Assembly (NCBI GenBank): GCA_018267095.1
Contig: JAFDZC010000011.1
Coordinates: forward strand, 124,001 to 188,000
Source: Bacteroidota bacterium
GTDB lineage: Bacteria > Bacteroidota > Bacteroidia > Flavobacteriales > Flavobacteriaceae
Reading direction: 5' to 3'
Length of the DNA: 64,000 nucleotides
Below, piece after piece: positions 29,055-37,562 of the stretch. Each line of letters opens with the position of its first letter. Position 1 is the stretch's first letter. A model generated the notes under the pieces. The model was not told where the DNA came from, searched no databases, and saw only the letters and a list, made by a program, of their open reading frames with translations. The position numbers and the translations under genes were made by a program.

Positions 29055-31616
29055 ATGAAAAAAATTACAAAAATCTTTTTAGGTATTGGCTTGTTGCTGA
29101 GCGCTGCAACACAAGCTCAATGTCTTGATGCTATTGAAGGGCAGTATCCATCTGCAACTTCAACAGCAACAACTTGTGATGGGTTAACTGCTACAGTGGT
29201 TACTACTGTTGGTTGGGCTAGTGAGTATTCATTAGTCAATGTAACCGCTGGAGAAACTTATACATTCAGCAGTTCAGTAGCAACTGATTACATTACCATC
29301 AGTACTGATGATGGCGCTTCTGCAGCTGCTTTCGGAGTAACTCCGGTAGTTTGGGTAGCTGATATTGATGGGCCGGTTCGTTTTTATACGCATTTGGACG
29401 ATCAATGCGGAGGTGAACAAGTATCAAGAACAAGATCATATGTTTGTGGAATTCCACCATGTGTTTCTTCGAGTGTCGCTTTTTCAACTGAGAGAGATTG
29501 TGACAACTCAACATTTACAATTTTAGCTGATATTAGTAGTTTGGGTTCTGCTACATCTTTAACACTTTCAGATGATCAATCAAGTCCAACGCAATCAGCT
29601 AATGCACCGGGCGTAGTAACTTTTGGACCTTACCCTTTTGGTACATCTGTTATTTTATCTGTTGCAAATGATGATAATACACTTTGTACCGTTACAAGTG
29701 ATTCATTAGTTGTTTTTGCTTGTCCGATGGCTAATGATGATTGTTCTGCTGCAGTAACGCTTAATTGCGGTGATACTTTAACAAACCAAACTACTGAAGG
29801 CGCTACTGGTGGAACTAGTACTTCTTGTGTAGGAACCATCGGTGACGATGTTTGGTATACATTTACAGGAAACGGACAAATCTATACTTTAACTGCAACT
29901 TCAGGAAATGGTGAAGGCCCTCAAGTTGAAGTTTACGAAAGTACTGACGGAACTTGTAGCGGATTTGCGGCGGGTACTTGCATTGCAGCAGCCGGTTCAG
30001 GTGACACTACTGTAGCTTTGGATGTTCATACTACTGACACTACTGTTTATTATGTTCATGTGGGTAGTTGGATTAATGGTGATCCAGCTGTTATTTTTGA
30101 TTTATCATTGACATGTGCAGATGCACCGCCAGCTCCAGCTAATGATGATTGTGCTAATGCGATTTCTTTAGCTTGTGGTGATACTCTTACTGGTCAAACA
30201 ACTAATGGGGCAACCGGTGGAACCGGTACTTCATGTGTGGGTACTATTGGAGATGATGTTTGGTATACTTTTAATGGTGACGGACAAATTTTCACTCTAA
30301 CTGCTACTGCTACTGGGGCTGAAGGCCCTCAGTTAGAAGTTTATGAAAGCACAGATGGTACTTGTGGAGGATTTACTCCGGGAACTTGTTACGCAGCTGC
30401 AGGAACAGGAGAAACTGCTGTAACTTTGACTTTCAATACAACTAGTGGATCTGTTTATTTTGCACACGTAGGTAGCTGGATTAATGGAGACCCTGCTGTT
30501 GATTTTGATTTATCACTCACTTGTCAAGCTCCACCAACTGCTCCAGATAATGACGAATGTTCAGGTGCTTATATTGTAACTGTTAACCCTGATTTATCAT
30601 GTGGTTCAGTAACTTCAGGAACTGTTTTCGGGGCAACAGCTTCATCGGTTGACGCTACCGCTTGCGGTGGAACTGAAGATGATGATGTTTGGTTCTCATT
30701 TGTTGCCACGGATACAAGACATCAAATCAGCTTAACCAACGTCACTGGTTCAACTACAGATATGTTCCATTCACTATGGGAAGGTGATTGTGCTGGTTTA
30801 ACTTTAGTGGCTGGTTCTTGTTCAGATGCTAATACAAGTGCACCATCAGGTTTAACGATCGGTAATACTTATTACATCCGTGTTTATACATCAGGTTCAA
30901 CAGCTTTGGCTGATACAACTTTTGATGTTTGTGTTGGAACTTTACCTCCGCCACCGGCTAATGACGATTGTTCAGGTGCTGAGTCAATTACTGTAGGAAC
31001 TGCTTTTGCTGATTTTGCTGTAGTGGGAACTACTGCTTCTGCTAGTACAGTTTCAGGTTTAACATACAACTGTCAAACCAACCGTAAAAATGATGTTTGG
31101 TATAGTTTCACTGTACCTGCATCTGGTTCTGTAACAGTAGAAACAGATACTAGTGCCGGAACATCGGTTACTGATACTGTACTTAGTGTGTTTACAGGAA
31201 CTTGCGGCTCTTTAACCGAAGTAGCTTGTGATGATGATACAGGTAATGGAAACTTCTCTATAACTAATGTTACTGGTTTGACTCCTGGTGATACTGTTTA
31301 TGTGGGTGTATGGACTTGGGGAACATCAGCTGATGGTGAATTCCAAGTATCTGTTTACGACCCAACAGCTGCGACTAGCTCATTTGATAATGCAAACTTT
31401 ACTTATTATCCAAACCCAGTTGATACGGTGTTGAACTTGAACTATGTAAAAAACATTTCTTCAGTTTCAGTATTTAACTTGATTGGTCAAGAGGTAATGG
31501 CTAAAACTAGCAATAACCTTACTCAAATTGATATGTCTCACTTAGCTAGCGGAACTTACTTAGTAAAAGTAACTTCTGATAATCAAGTGAAAACTATCAA
31601 AATTAATAAGCGATAA
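29055..31616 (+). CDS. Large T9SS-secreted modular surface protein, paralogue 2
   Basis: 853-residue exported protein. It has a signal peptide (1-22), a unique N-terminal beta domain (23-136, Ser/Thr-rich and carrying ITISTDDGASAAAFG), then modules at 137-224, 227-354, 362-490, 498-628 and 635-771, and a type A T9SS sorting domain (782-853) nearly identical to paralogue 1. Modules 227-354 and 362-490 are tandem copies of the single 384-512 module in paralogue 1 (shared CGDTLT-QTT, SCVGTIGDDVWYTF, GSWINGDPAV). The function is unknown. It is separated from paralogue 1 by a terminator, so it probably has its own promoter. Confidence 0.9.
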   Translation: MKKITKIFLGIGLLLSAATQAQCLDAIEGQYPSATSTATTCDGLTATVVTTVGWASEYSLVNVTAGETYTFSSSVATDYITISTDDGASAAAFGVTPVVWVADIDGPVRFYTHLDDQCGGEQVSRTRSYVCGIPPCVSSSVAFSTERDCDNSTFTILADISSLGSATSLTLSDDQSSPTQSANAPGVVTFGPYPFGTSVILSVANDDNTLCTVTSDSLVVFACPMANDDCSAAVTLNCGDTLTNQTTEGATGGTSTSCVGTIGDDVWYTFTGNGQIYTLTATSGNGEGPQVEVYESTDGTCSGFAAGTCIAAAGSGDTTVALDVHTTDTTVYYVHVGSWINGDPAVIFDLSLTCADAPPAPANDDCANAISLACGDTLTGQTTNGATGGTGTSCVGTIGDDVWYTFNGDGQIFTLTATATGAEGPQLEVYESTDGTCGGFTPGTCYAAAGTGETAVTLTFNTTSGSVYFAHVGSWINGDPAVDFDLSLTCQAPPTAPDNDECSGAYIVTVNPDLSCGSVTSGTVFGATASSVDATACGGTEDDDVWFSFVATDTRHQISLTNVTGSTTDMFHSLWEGDCAGLTLVAGSCSDANTSAPSGLTIGNTYYIRVYTSGSTALADTTFDVCVGTLPPPPANDDCSGAESITVGTAFADFAVVGTTASASTVSGLTYNCQTNRKNDVWYSFTVPASGSVTVETDTSAGTSVTDTVLSVFTGTCGSLTEVACDDDTGNGNFSITNVTGLTPGDTVYVGVWTWGTSADGEFQVSVYDPTAATSSFDNANFTYYPNPVDTVLNLNYVKNISSVSVFNLIGQEVMAKTSNNLTQIDMSHLASGTYLVKVTSDNQVKTIKINKR

Positions 31617-31634
31617 TTAATTTCGTTTTACAGT

Positions 31635-31667
31635 AAAAGCCACCTCAAAAGGGTGGCTTTTCTTTTT
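31635..31667 (+). terminator. Terminator after the second T9SS gene
   Basis: AAAAGCCACC / GGTGGCTTTT stem with a 7-base loop, followed by a T-rich tract. Confidence 0.85.
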
Positions 31668-31676
31668 AATATGATT

Positions 31677-31684
31677 TATATTTG
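31677..31684 (+). promoter_or_regulatory. Predicted -7 box of the glycosyltransferase gene
   Basis: TATATTTG matches TAnnTTTG and lies 16 bases before the ATG at 31701. No clear -33 TTG is seen, because that position falls in the preceding terminator. Confidence 0.35.
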
Positions 31685-31700
31685 TTCAAAATAATCCTAT

Positions 31701-32696
31701 ATGTTTTCTATCATTATTCCGGTGTTTAATCGCCCTGATGAAATTGATGAATTGCTCGAGAGTTTAACTCAACTAGACTATAAACAAAAGTTCGAAGTGG
31801 TTATTGTCGAAGACGGATCAACTATGCCGGCGCTTTCTGTTTTAGAAAAATACAAGGGCAAACTTCAAATGACCTATTTGAACAAAAGTAATACAGGCCC
31901 CGGCGATTCAAGAAACTACGGAATGAAGCATGCCAACGGCGATTATTTTATTCTTATTGATTCTGATTGTATCGTTCCAAGTCATTATCTTAATGAAGTT
32001 GAAAAAGCTTTTCAAATGAATTATGTAGATTGTTTTGGCGGACCGGATAAAGCGCTAAAATCATTTTCAAATATTCAGAAAGCCATCAATTTTTCAATGA
32101 CATCATTCTTAACGACCGGCGGAATTCGGGGTGGTTCAGAAACCATCAATAAATTTCAACCGCGTAGTTTTAATATGGGCATTTCTAAGAAAGCCTTTGA
32201 AGCTTCTGGCGGTTTTGGCTCAATCCATCCCGGTGAAGATCCAGATTTATCGATCAGATTATGGCAATTAGGTTTTGAAACCAGATTATTCCCAGAAGCT
32301 TATGTGTATCACAAACGTCGAATTGATTGGGAAAAATTCTATACTCAAGTCAATAAATTTGGCAAAGCTAGGCCTATTCTTGATTCTTGGCATCCACAAT
32401 ACCGAAAATGGTCTTATTTTTTTCCAACTGTATTCATACTCGGATTTTACTTTGCTTTTTTCTTGTTGATCTTTGCGCAAGACAACCTTCTGAAATTGTA
32501 TTTTATTTATTTCTTTCTGTTGTTTCAGGTTTCTTCTTTTCAGAATCGAAATGTACTGATTGGATTGCTGTCTGTAAAAGCTGCTTGGAAACAGTTTCAA
32601 GGCTACGGATTAGGCTTCTTGCAATCGTTTATTAAAATAAGACTACTGAATCAAAATCCTCAGGAAGCTTTTCCGGAATTATTCTTTAAAAAATGA
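31701..32696 (+). CDS. Family 2 glycosyltransferase
   Basis: Membrane-attached GT-A glycosyltransferase (GT2). Visible: FSIIIPVFNRPDEIDELLESL at the start, the VIVEDGST nucleotide-sugar segment, LNKSNTGPGDSRNYG, the metal-binding IDSDC (DxD-type) near residue 93, and a later GEDPDLSIRLW acceptor motif. Two hydrophobic helices occur near 245-285. Sugar and acceptor cannot be told. The end overlaps coaE by 4 bases (ATGA), a sign of coupled translation. Confidence 0.9.
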   Translation: MFSIIIPVFNRPDEIDELLESLTQLDYKQKFEVVIVEDGSTMPALSVLEKYKGKLQMTYLNKSNTGPGDSRNYGMKHANGDYFILIDSDCIVPSHYLNEVEKAFQMNYVDCFGGPDKALKSFSNIQKAINFSMTSFLTTGGIRGGSETINKFQPRSFNMGISKKAFEASGGFGSIHPGEDPDLSIRLWQLGFETRLFPEAYVYHKRRIDWEKFYTQVNKFGKARPILDSWHPQYRKWSYFFPTVFILGFYFAFFLLIFAQDNLLKLYFIYFFLLFQVSSFQNRNVLIGLLSVKAAWKQFQGYGLGFLQSFIKIRLLNQNPQEAFPELFFKK

Positions 32697-33277
32697 CAAA
32701 AATCATTGGTTTAACAGGCGGTATTGGCAGCGGGAAAACAACCGTTGCAAAACAGTTCATCGAAGCTGGAATTCCTGTTTATATTGCCGATGAAGAAGCC
32801 AAGAAATTACTACATCAACCTGAAATCATTTCTCAAATTGAAACAAATTTTGGGGATTCAGTTTTAGAAGACAATCAAATTTCCAGGGCCAAATTAGCGC
32901 AAGTTGTTTTTAATAATCCAGAAAAATTAGCCTTGCTCAATTCTATCATTCATCCGGCGGTCAAAAAACATTTCCAGCAATGGCTCAATGAGCATCAGGC
33001 ATTTCCTTATGTTGTCAGAGAAGCAGCCATTTTATTCGAAAGCGGAACCTATCACGATTGCGATTTGATTATCTCAGTAATTGCTCCGATTGAAGAGCGA
33101 ATTTCTCGGGTTATACAACGCGATCAAGTTGACAGAGCAGCTGTTTTAGCACGTATCAACAACCAATGGACCGATGAACAACGCATAGCCAAAAGTGATT
33201 TTGTGATAGAGAATGTAACACCCAAAAATACTGAGCGACAAGTCAATGAAATTTTAAAAAAACTGTCGATTTTTTAA
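32693..33277 (+). CDS. coaE: Dephospho-CoA kinase
   Basis: Last enzyme of CoA synthesis, phosphorylating the 3'-hydroxyl of dephospho-CoA. The P-loop GLTGGIGSGKTT is at residues 5-16, followed by ADEEAKKLL, the LNSIIHPAVKKHF motif that binds substrate, and EAAILFESG. At 194 residues it is complete. It is translationally coupled to the glycosyltransferase gene by ATGA. Confidence 0.96.
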   Translation: MTKIIGLTGGIGSGKTTVAKQFIEAGIPVYIADEEAKKLLHQPEIISQIETNFGDSVLEDNQISRAKLAQVVFNNPEKLALLNSIIHPAVKKHFQQWLNEHQAFPYVVREAAILFESGTYHDCDLIISVIAPIEERISRVIQRDQVDRAAVLARINNQWTDEQRIAKSDFVIENVTPKNTERQVNEILKKLSIF

Positions 33278-33314
33278 AATTTAGTTCTGATGTTAATGTT
33301 TGGTTAATCTATTA

Positions 33315-33343
33315 ATTGGCTAAATGTTAAAATGTTAATTTTG
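33315..33343 (+). promoter_or_regulatory. Predicted promoter of the histidine kinase gene
   Basis: ATTG at 33315-33318, a 17-base gap, then TAATTTTG at 33336-33343 (exact TAnnTTTG). The ATG is at 33349, so the transcript would start almost at the initiation codon. Confidence 0.5.
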
Positions 33344-33348
33344 ATTCG

Positions 33349-34932
33349 ATGAATAAATTGTTTTTTCGATTGCTTGTACTGCTCATGAGCTTGTCGTTAA
33401 TCGGCATCATTCTCGTACAAGTTTATTGGTTTAATACTTCATTCAAAAACAATGAAGAACAATTTAGGTTTCATGTAAAACAAGTGATTGGCAATGTGGC
33501 CAATAAGCTTGAACAAGACGAAGCTCTGAGTTTTATTGACAAGTACAAAAAACTCAAAGACAGCATTGGTAAAGAACCTCAAAAAAGTGATTTTTTAGAA
33601 TTTGGTTATTACCAACGCAATTCCAAAACCAACGAAACCATTATTTATTCAAACAATATTATCTCTGAAGATTACAATATATCTTCAACGCTCTTTGACA
33701 AAAAAGCCGACAGTATCAAACTCAAGAATTTTACCTCCAAGCGAGTTACTGAAGTTTATAACAATGCAAATATTGACAAATCAGGGATGCAACAAAAAGT
33801 CACACCTGATATCAAAATCAAGAAAGCAGGAAACATGGATGTGTTAGACAATGCTCAATTTGAAATTTTTTTCAGAGACATTGCTGCCGCGAAGCCTTTA
33901 CAAGACCGTGTTTCAAAAGAGCGTTTAGCACAATTACTTCACGATGAACTTCGTCAATATTCGGTAAAAACACCTTTTGAATTCAGTATTTATAGTGACG
34001 GATTGGCCACCAAAATCCAATCGGAGAACTTTAATTACCAAAAAGACAAAACCTATTCAATTCCCGTTTTTACGGATAATGAAGGACAAACCAAATATCA
34101 ATTATTGGTTAGCTTTCCGCATAAAGAGCGATTCTTGTTTTCAGAGCTTGTCGGAATTACTTTACTGTCCATTATTTTCACCTTGGTCATCATCATTGCT
34201 TATGCGAGTGCACTCAATCAATTGATTCGCCAGCGTCAGATTTCAGAAATCAAAACCGATTTCATCAACAACATGACGCATGAATTCAAAACGCCAATTG
34301 CAACCATTAACTTGGCGCTGGATGCGATCAAAAGCCCGAAAGTAATAGACGATAAAGAAAAAATTCAACGCTATTTGCAAATGATTCGCGACGAAAACAA
34401 ACGCATGCATGCTCAAGTTGAAAATGTCTTGCGTATATCAAAACTCGAAAAGAAAGAGCTTGATATCAACAAAGAATCGCACCAATTAAATGAAATCATT
34501 GAAGAAGCCATTGAACACGTTCATTTAATTATTGAAGACAGACAAGGCAGCATTGAAACTCATTTTGAAGCAACGCGAACCACCGTTTTGCTCAACGATG
34601 TGCATTTTACCAATGTAATTGTTAATATTTTAGACAATGCAATCAAGTATTCAACCGATGCGCCCAAAATTGATATATATACTGAAAACGTAAAAGATTA
34701 CGTTATTGTTAAAATTAAAGATCAAGGTGTCGGAATGAGTAAAGCTGCTCAAAAGCGAATTTTCGAGAAGTTTTACCGTGAACACACCGGAGATGTACAT
34801 AACGTTAAAGGTCACGGTCTAGGCTTGGCCTACGTAAAACGAATTGTCGATGACCACAATGGTCAGATATTCGTAGAAAGCGAAAAAGGAAAGGGAAGTA
34901 CTTTCATTTTAAAATTACCATTAATCAACTAA
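33349..34932 (+). CDS. Sensor histidine kinase (RprX-like)
   Basis: 527-residue membrane kinase. TM helix 1 is at about 7-28 and TM helix 2 at about 265-290, with an exported sensor region of some 235 residues between. HisKA follows with H311 in MTHEFKTPIATI, then HATPase_c with the N box (ILDNAIKY), G1 (DQGVGMS) and G2 (GHGLGLAYV). An OmpR-type regulator gene follows after 34 bases. The pair resembles RprX/RprY of Bacteroides. The signal is unknown. A predicted promoter ends only 5 bases before the ATG. Confidence 0.92.
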   Translation: MNKLFFRLLVLLMSLSLIGIILVQVYWFNTSFKNNEEQFRFHVKQVIGNVANKLEQDEALSFIDKYKKLKDSIGKEPQKSDFLEFGYYQRNSKTNETIIYSNNIISEDYNISSTLFDKKADSIKLKNFTSKRVTEVYNNANIDKSGMQQKVTPDIKIKKAGNMDVLDNAQFEIFFRDIAAAKPLQDRVSKERLAQLLHDELRQYSVKTPFEFSIYSDGLATKIQSENFNYQKDKTYSIPVFTDNEGQTKYQLLVSFPHKERFLFSELVGITLLSIIFTLVIIIAYASALNQLIRQRQISEIKTDFINNMTHEFKTPIATINLALDAIKSPKVIDDKEKIQRYLQMIRDENKRMHAQVENVLRISKLEKKELDINKESHQLNEIIEEAIEHVHLIIEDRQGSIETHFEATRTTVLLNDVHFTNVIVNILDNAIKYSTDAPKIDIYTENVKDYVIVKIKDQGVGMSKAAQKRIFEKFYREHTGDVHNVKGHGLGLAYVKRIVDDHNGQIFVESEKGKGSTFILKLPLIN

Positions 34933-34966
34933 CAAACGCAACTAATCAACTAAAACTATATTTGCT

Positions 34967-35683
34967 ATGAACACCGAAACCAAAAAAATCCTATTAGTAG
35001 AAGACGACCAAAACTTCGGCGCCATCCTTAAAGATTACCTCTTGCTCAACGATTTCGAGGTGACTTTAGCCAAAAACGGTATGGAAGGCTTTGAAAAATT
35101 CAAAAAAGACACTTATGATCTTTGCATCCTTGATGTGATGATGCCCTATAAAGACGGATACACTTTAGCCAAAGAAATCCGTGAGAAAAACAAAGAAGTG
35201 CCCATTATTTTCTTGACGGCCAAATCCATGAAAGAAGATGTACTCAAAGGCTACAAAGTAGGCGCTGATGATTATCTGAACAAACCTTTTGATTCTGAGG
35301 TTCTGCTCATGAAAATCAAAGCGATTATCCAGCGCAAAGCCTCTGACGCCAAACCTGAGAATGTCAAATTCGAGTTCCAAATTGGTCAATTCCATTTGAA
35401 TTCAAAATTGAGATTCTTGACGTATAAAGATCAAGAGCCAATTAAATTGTCACCTAAAGAAAACGAGTTACTCAAAATGCTCGCGATGTATGAGAACGAT
35501 CTGATGCCGCGCGAATTAGCACTCACCAAAATCTGGAGAGACGACAACTACTTTACTTCACGAAGCATGGACGTATATATTGCCAAACTGCGCAAATATC
35601 TCAAACTCGATGAAGACGTTGAAATCCTCAACATCCACGGCGAAGGTTTCCGATTGGTTGTCAAAAACAAAATGGCCAGTTAA
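34967..35683 (+). CDS. OmpR-family response regulator (RprY-like)
   Basis: 238-residue regulator. The receiver domain (1-120) has D13-D14, phospho-acceptor D56 in CILDVMMP, T84 in FLTAKS and K106. The OmpR-type winged helix (about 135-235) has KLSPKENELLKMLA and the recognition region FTSRSMDVYIAKLRKYL. The kinase just upstream is its evident partner. Homologues in Bacteroidota (RprY) bind many promoters, but no target site can be named from this window. A terminator follows. Confidence 0.93.
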   Translation: MNTETKKILLVEDDQNFGAILKDYLLLNDFEVTLAKNGMEGFEKFKKDTYDLCILDVMMPYKDGYTLAKEIREKNKEVPIIFLTAKSMKEDVLKGYKVGADDYLNKPFDSEVLLMKIKAIIQRKASDAKPENVKFEFQIGQFHLNSKLRFLTYKDQEPIKLSPKENELLKMLAMYENDLMPRELALTKIWRDDNYFTSRSMDVYIAKLRKYLKLDEDVEILNIHGEGFRLVVKNKMAS

Positions 35684-35687
35684 ATAC

Positions 35688-35717
35688 AAAAGCTCTGAGT
35701 AATCAGGGCTTTTTTTA
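35688..35717 (+). terminator. Terminator of the two-component operon
   Basis: AGCTCTGA / TCAGGGCT stem (one wobble) with a GTAA loop and seven T residues. Its T tract also serves as the T-run at the start of repeat copy D. Confidence 0.8.
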
Positions 35718-35793
35718 TGGGTAGCTTTATCCCGCTTTCGCCTTTATCTCTCCGTTGCACTACGAGGATATCGGCTCAATCGGGGCTAGGGCA
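35711..35793 (+). repeat. Dispersed hairpin element, copy D
   Basis: Copy D has a T-run, GGTAGCTTTAT, CCCGC, a shorter central hairpin (CTC...CGT / ACG...GAG, weaker than in other copies), GGATATCGGCTCAAT and CGGGGCTAGGGCAG. It lies between the convergent response regulator and thioesterase genes, starting in the terminator T tract and ending 10 bases before the thioesterase stop. Confidence 0.82.
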
Positions 35794-35803
35794 GTCGTTG
35801 CGC

Positions 35804-36547
35804 TTAAAAATCCTGTTCCAAAGCCAATGTAAATACGGCCGAATCTTCGCGGTGAATACTCATCTTCAGTGGATGATTTTCTAAACTTTTGCGCACCACT
35901 ATCTCATCGCCCCAAGAAAGTTCTTTGATAAAATTCATATCAAGAGCTTTGACTTTTTGCTCGAGCAATATTTCTTTGGGCAAAACATCTAAACACCATT
36001 CCAAGTATTTCACGTGGTTTACATGGTTGACAATATCCAAATCCGACAAAGCTACTTTGTGCTGGTATAAAACCGGGGCTTCAGCAACCGGCATTACTTT
36101 GTCAAAAGTTTTGTTTGTAGCCCGCCAATTCGGGAATTTCTCATAATGTTCGTGGGGTAAAACCAAAGCTTCCGGTCGTCGGGTTTGTGTATTGAAGACG
36201 GCCCAAAAAGTTTCGGCGCCTACATATTTTTCGTCGTTGACCCATATTTCCATAGCCCGAATAGAACGAGAATTCTCCAGTGAATTGATCCAAGTTTTAA
36301 TCGTGACTTGATCTTTCCAACGCGGAAGCTGATTGATTTCAACGCGCATTCGGCTGAGCACCCAAGCCTGATGGTGCACTTGCATATCGGTAAAGCTAAT
36401 GCCGCCCAATTCTGAATGTCGTGCAGCAGTTAGTTGCATCAATTGACACAATTCGGTGTATTTGAGCAAACCGTTGGGCATACACTGAATAAAATTGATG
36501 TCCCAATCCAAGTTTAAAACCGAAGTAAAATCAGAGGCTATGGGCAT
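35804..36547 (-). CDS. Acyl-ACP thioesterase
   Basis: 247-residue double hot-dog protein of the FatA/FatB-like acyl-ACP thioesterase family (Acyl-ACP_TE), which releases fatty acids from acyl carrier protein. Features are HSELGGISF and VLSRMRVEINQLPRWKDQVTIKTW in the first half, and SDLDIVNHVNHVKYLEWCLD in the second, which carries the catalytic Asn-x-His of the family. The start overlaps the miaA end by 17 bases, so the two genes are coupled. Confidence 0.88.
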   Translation of the reverse strand: MPIASDFTSVLNLDWDINFIQCMPNGLLKYTELCQLMQLTAARHSELGGISFTDMQVHHQAWVLSRMRVEINQLPRWKDQVTIKTWINSLENSRSIRAMEIWVNDEKYVGAETFWAVFNTQTRRPEALVLPHEHYEKFPNWRATNKTFDKVMPVAEAPVLYQHKVALSDLDIVNHVNHVKYLEWCLDVLPKEILLEQKVKALDMNFIKELSWGDEIVVRKSLENHPLKMSIHREDSAVFTLALEQDF

Positions 36548-37469
36548 TTTCTGTTATTTTTTGTTGGATAAATTCAACGATGCTTTTAGAGTCAGTCGTG
36601 TAATCAAACCAAGTCACTTCGGGCGTTCGTTTGAACCAAGTAAGTTGTCGTTTGGCAAAATGTCGCGTATTGGTTTTGATGTTTTCAACCGCAGTTTCTA
36701 TAGTTAAACTTCCGTCTAAATATTCAAATATTTCTCTGTAACCAACCGTTTGCAGAGCATTCAGGTTTTTAAAGGTATACAGACTTTTGGCTTCCTCGAG
36801 CAAGCCTTGCTGCATCATCACGTCAACACGGCGGTTGATCCGGTCATATAAAACCGAACGTTCGGCTTCTAAACCAATGATAATTGGGGTGAAATTTCTC
36901 TGTATTTTTTCTTGATTCAAAAACGAAGAATACGGTTTTTGCGTGCCCAAACAAACTTCTACAAAACGCATCATCCGTTGTGGATTGAGCAGCGTTTGCG
37001 GATTTTCAGTAGAAATTTTATCGTAATAGTTTGAATCTAACTTCTTTAGTTGTTCTTGTAGATAAGGCAATCCGTGGTTTTTATATTGTTGTTGCACTTC
37101 TTGACGTACTTCGGGTGCAATTTCCGGAAAAGCATCAAAACCTTTGAGCACAGCATCTACATACAGTCCGGAGCCACCCACCAAAACAGCGATGTCTGAT
37201 TTTTGATAAAGAGAATCGAGTAGGGCTAAGGCTTGTTTTTCATAATCGCCCACGGTATAATTTTCGTGTATAGACAATTGCTGCACAAAATGATGCGAGG
37301 CAGCAGCTTGTTCATCAGGAGTTGGCGCGGCAGTGCCAATGCTCATTTCTTTAAAAAACTGTCGGCTATCGCAGGAGAGAATTTCGGCACCCAATGCTTG
37401 TGCCAAACGAATACTCAAAGCCGTTTTTCCGATGGCTGTGGGCCCGACAATAACAATGAGGTGTTTCAT
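36531..37469 (-). CDS. miaA: tRNA dimethylallyltransferase
   Basis: Adds the dimethylallyl group to A37 of tRNAs that read UNN codons. The P-loop is VIVGPTAIGKTALSIRLA near the start. DSRQFFKEMSIGTAAPT and VGGSGLYVDAVLKGFD are strong MiaA signatures, and TRHFAKRQLTWFKR is the C-terminal one. The ATG at 37469 is preferred to an upstream TTG at 37478, giving 312 residues. It overlaps the thioesterase gene downstream. Repeat copy E lies just upstream, so transcription from the exonuclease gene would have to cross it. Confidence 0.95.
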   Translation of the reverse strand: MKHLIVIVGPTAIGKTALSIRLAQALGAEILSCDSRQFFKEMSIGTAAPTPDEQAAASHHFVQQLSIHENYTVGDYEKQALALLDSLYQKSDIAVLVGGSGLYVDAVLKGFDAFPEIAPEVRQEVQQQYKNHGLPYLQEQLKKLDSNYYDKISTENPQTLLNPQRMMRFVEVCLGTQKPYSSFLNQEKIQRNFTPIIIGLEAERSVLYDRINRRVDVMMQQGLLEEAKSLYTFKNLNALQTVGYREIFEYLDGSLTIETAVENIKTNTRHFAKRQLTWFKRTPEVTWFDYTTDSKSIVEFIQQKITENAHSL

Positions 37470-37479
37470 ATACAACAAT

Positions 37480-37562
37480 CAGCCCCGATGGAAGTGACAT
37501 CCTTTGGCGGCGTTCTGAAGCGCCAAAGATACAACGAACAGCGGGAATAGCTGCCTAAAAAT
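37480..37562 (-). repeat. Dispersed hairpin element, copy E
   Basis: Copy E, in minus orientation, has a T-run and GGCAGCTATT, CCCGC, an 8-bp perfect central arm (CTTTGGCG / CGCCAAAG), GGAT and CGGGGCT. The T-run with TAG provides the last bases and stop codon of the exonuclease gene (37555-37557). Confidence 0.85.

Noticed and set aside
26328..31616. CRISPR-like or phage array from the repeated modules
   Set aside because: The repeats are protein modules in open frames, too long and too diverged for CRISPR, and no cas or phage gene is near.
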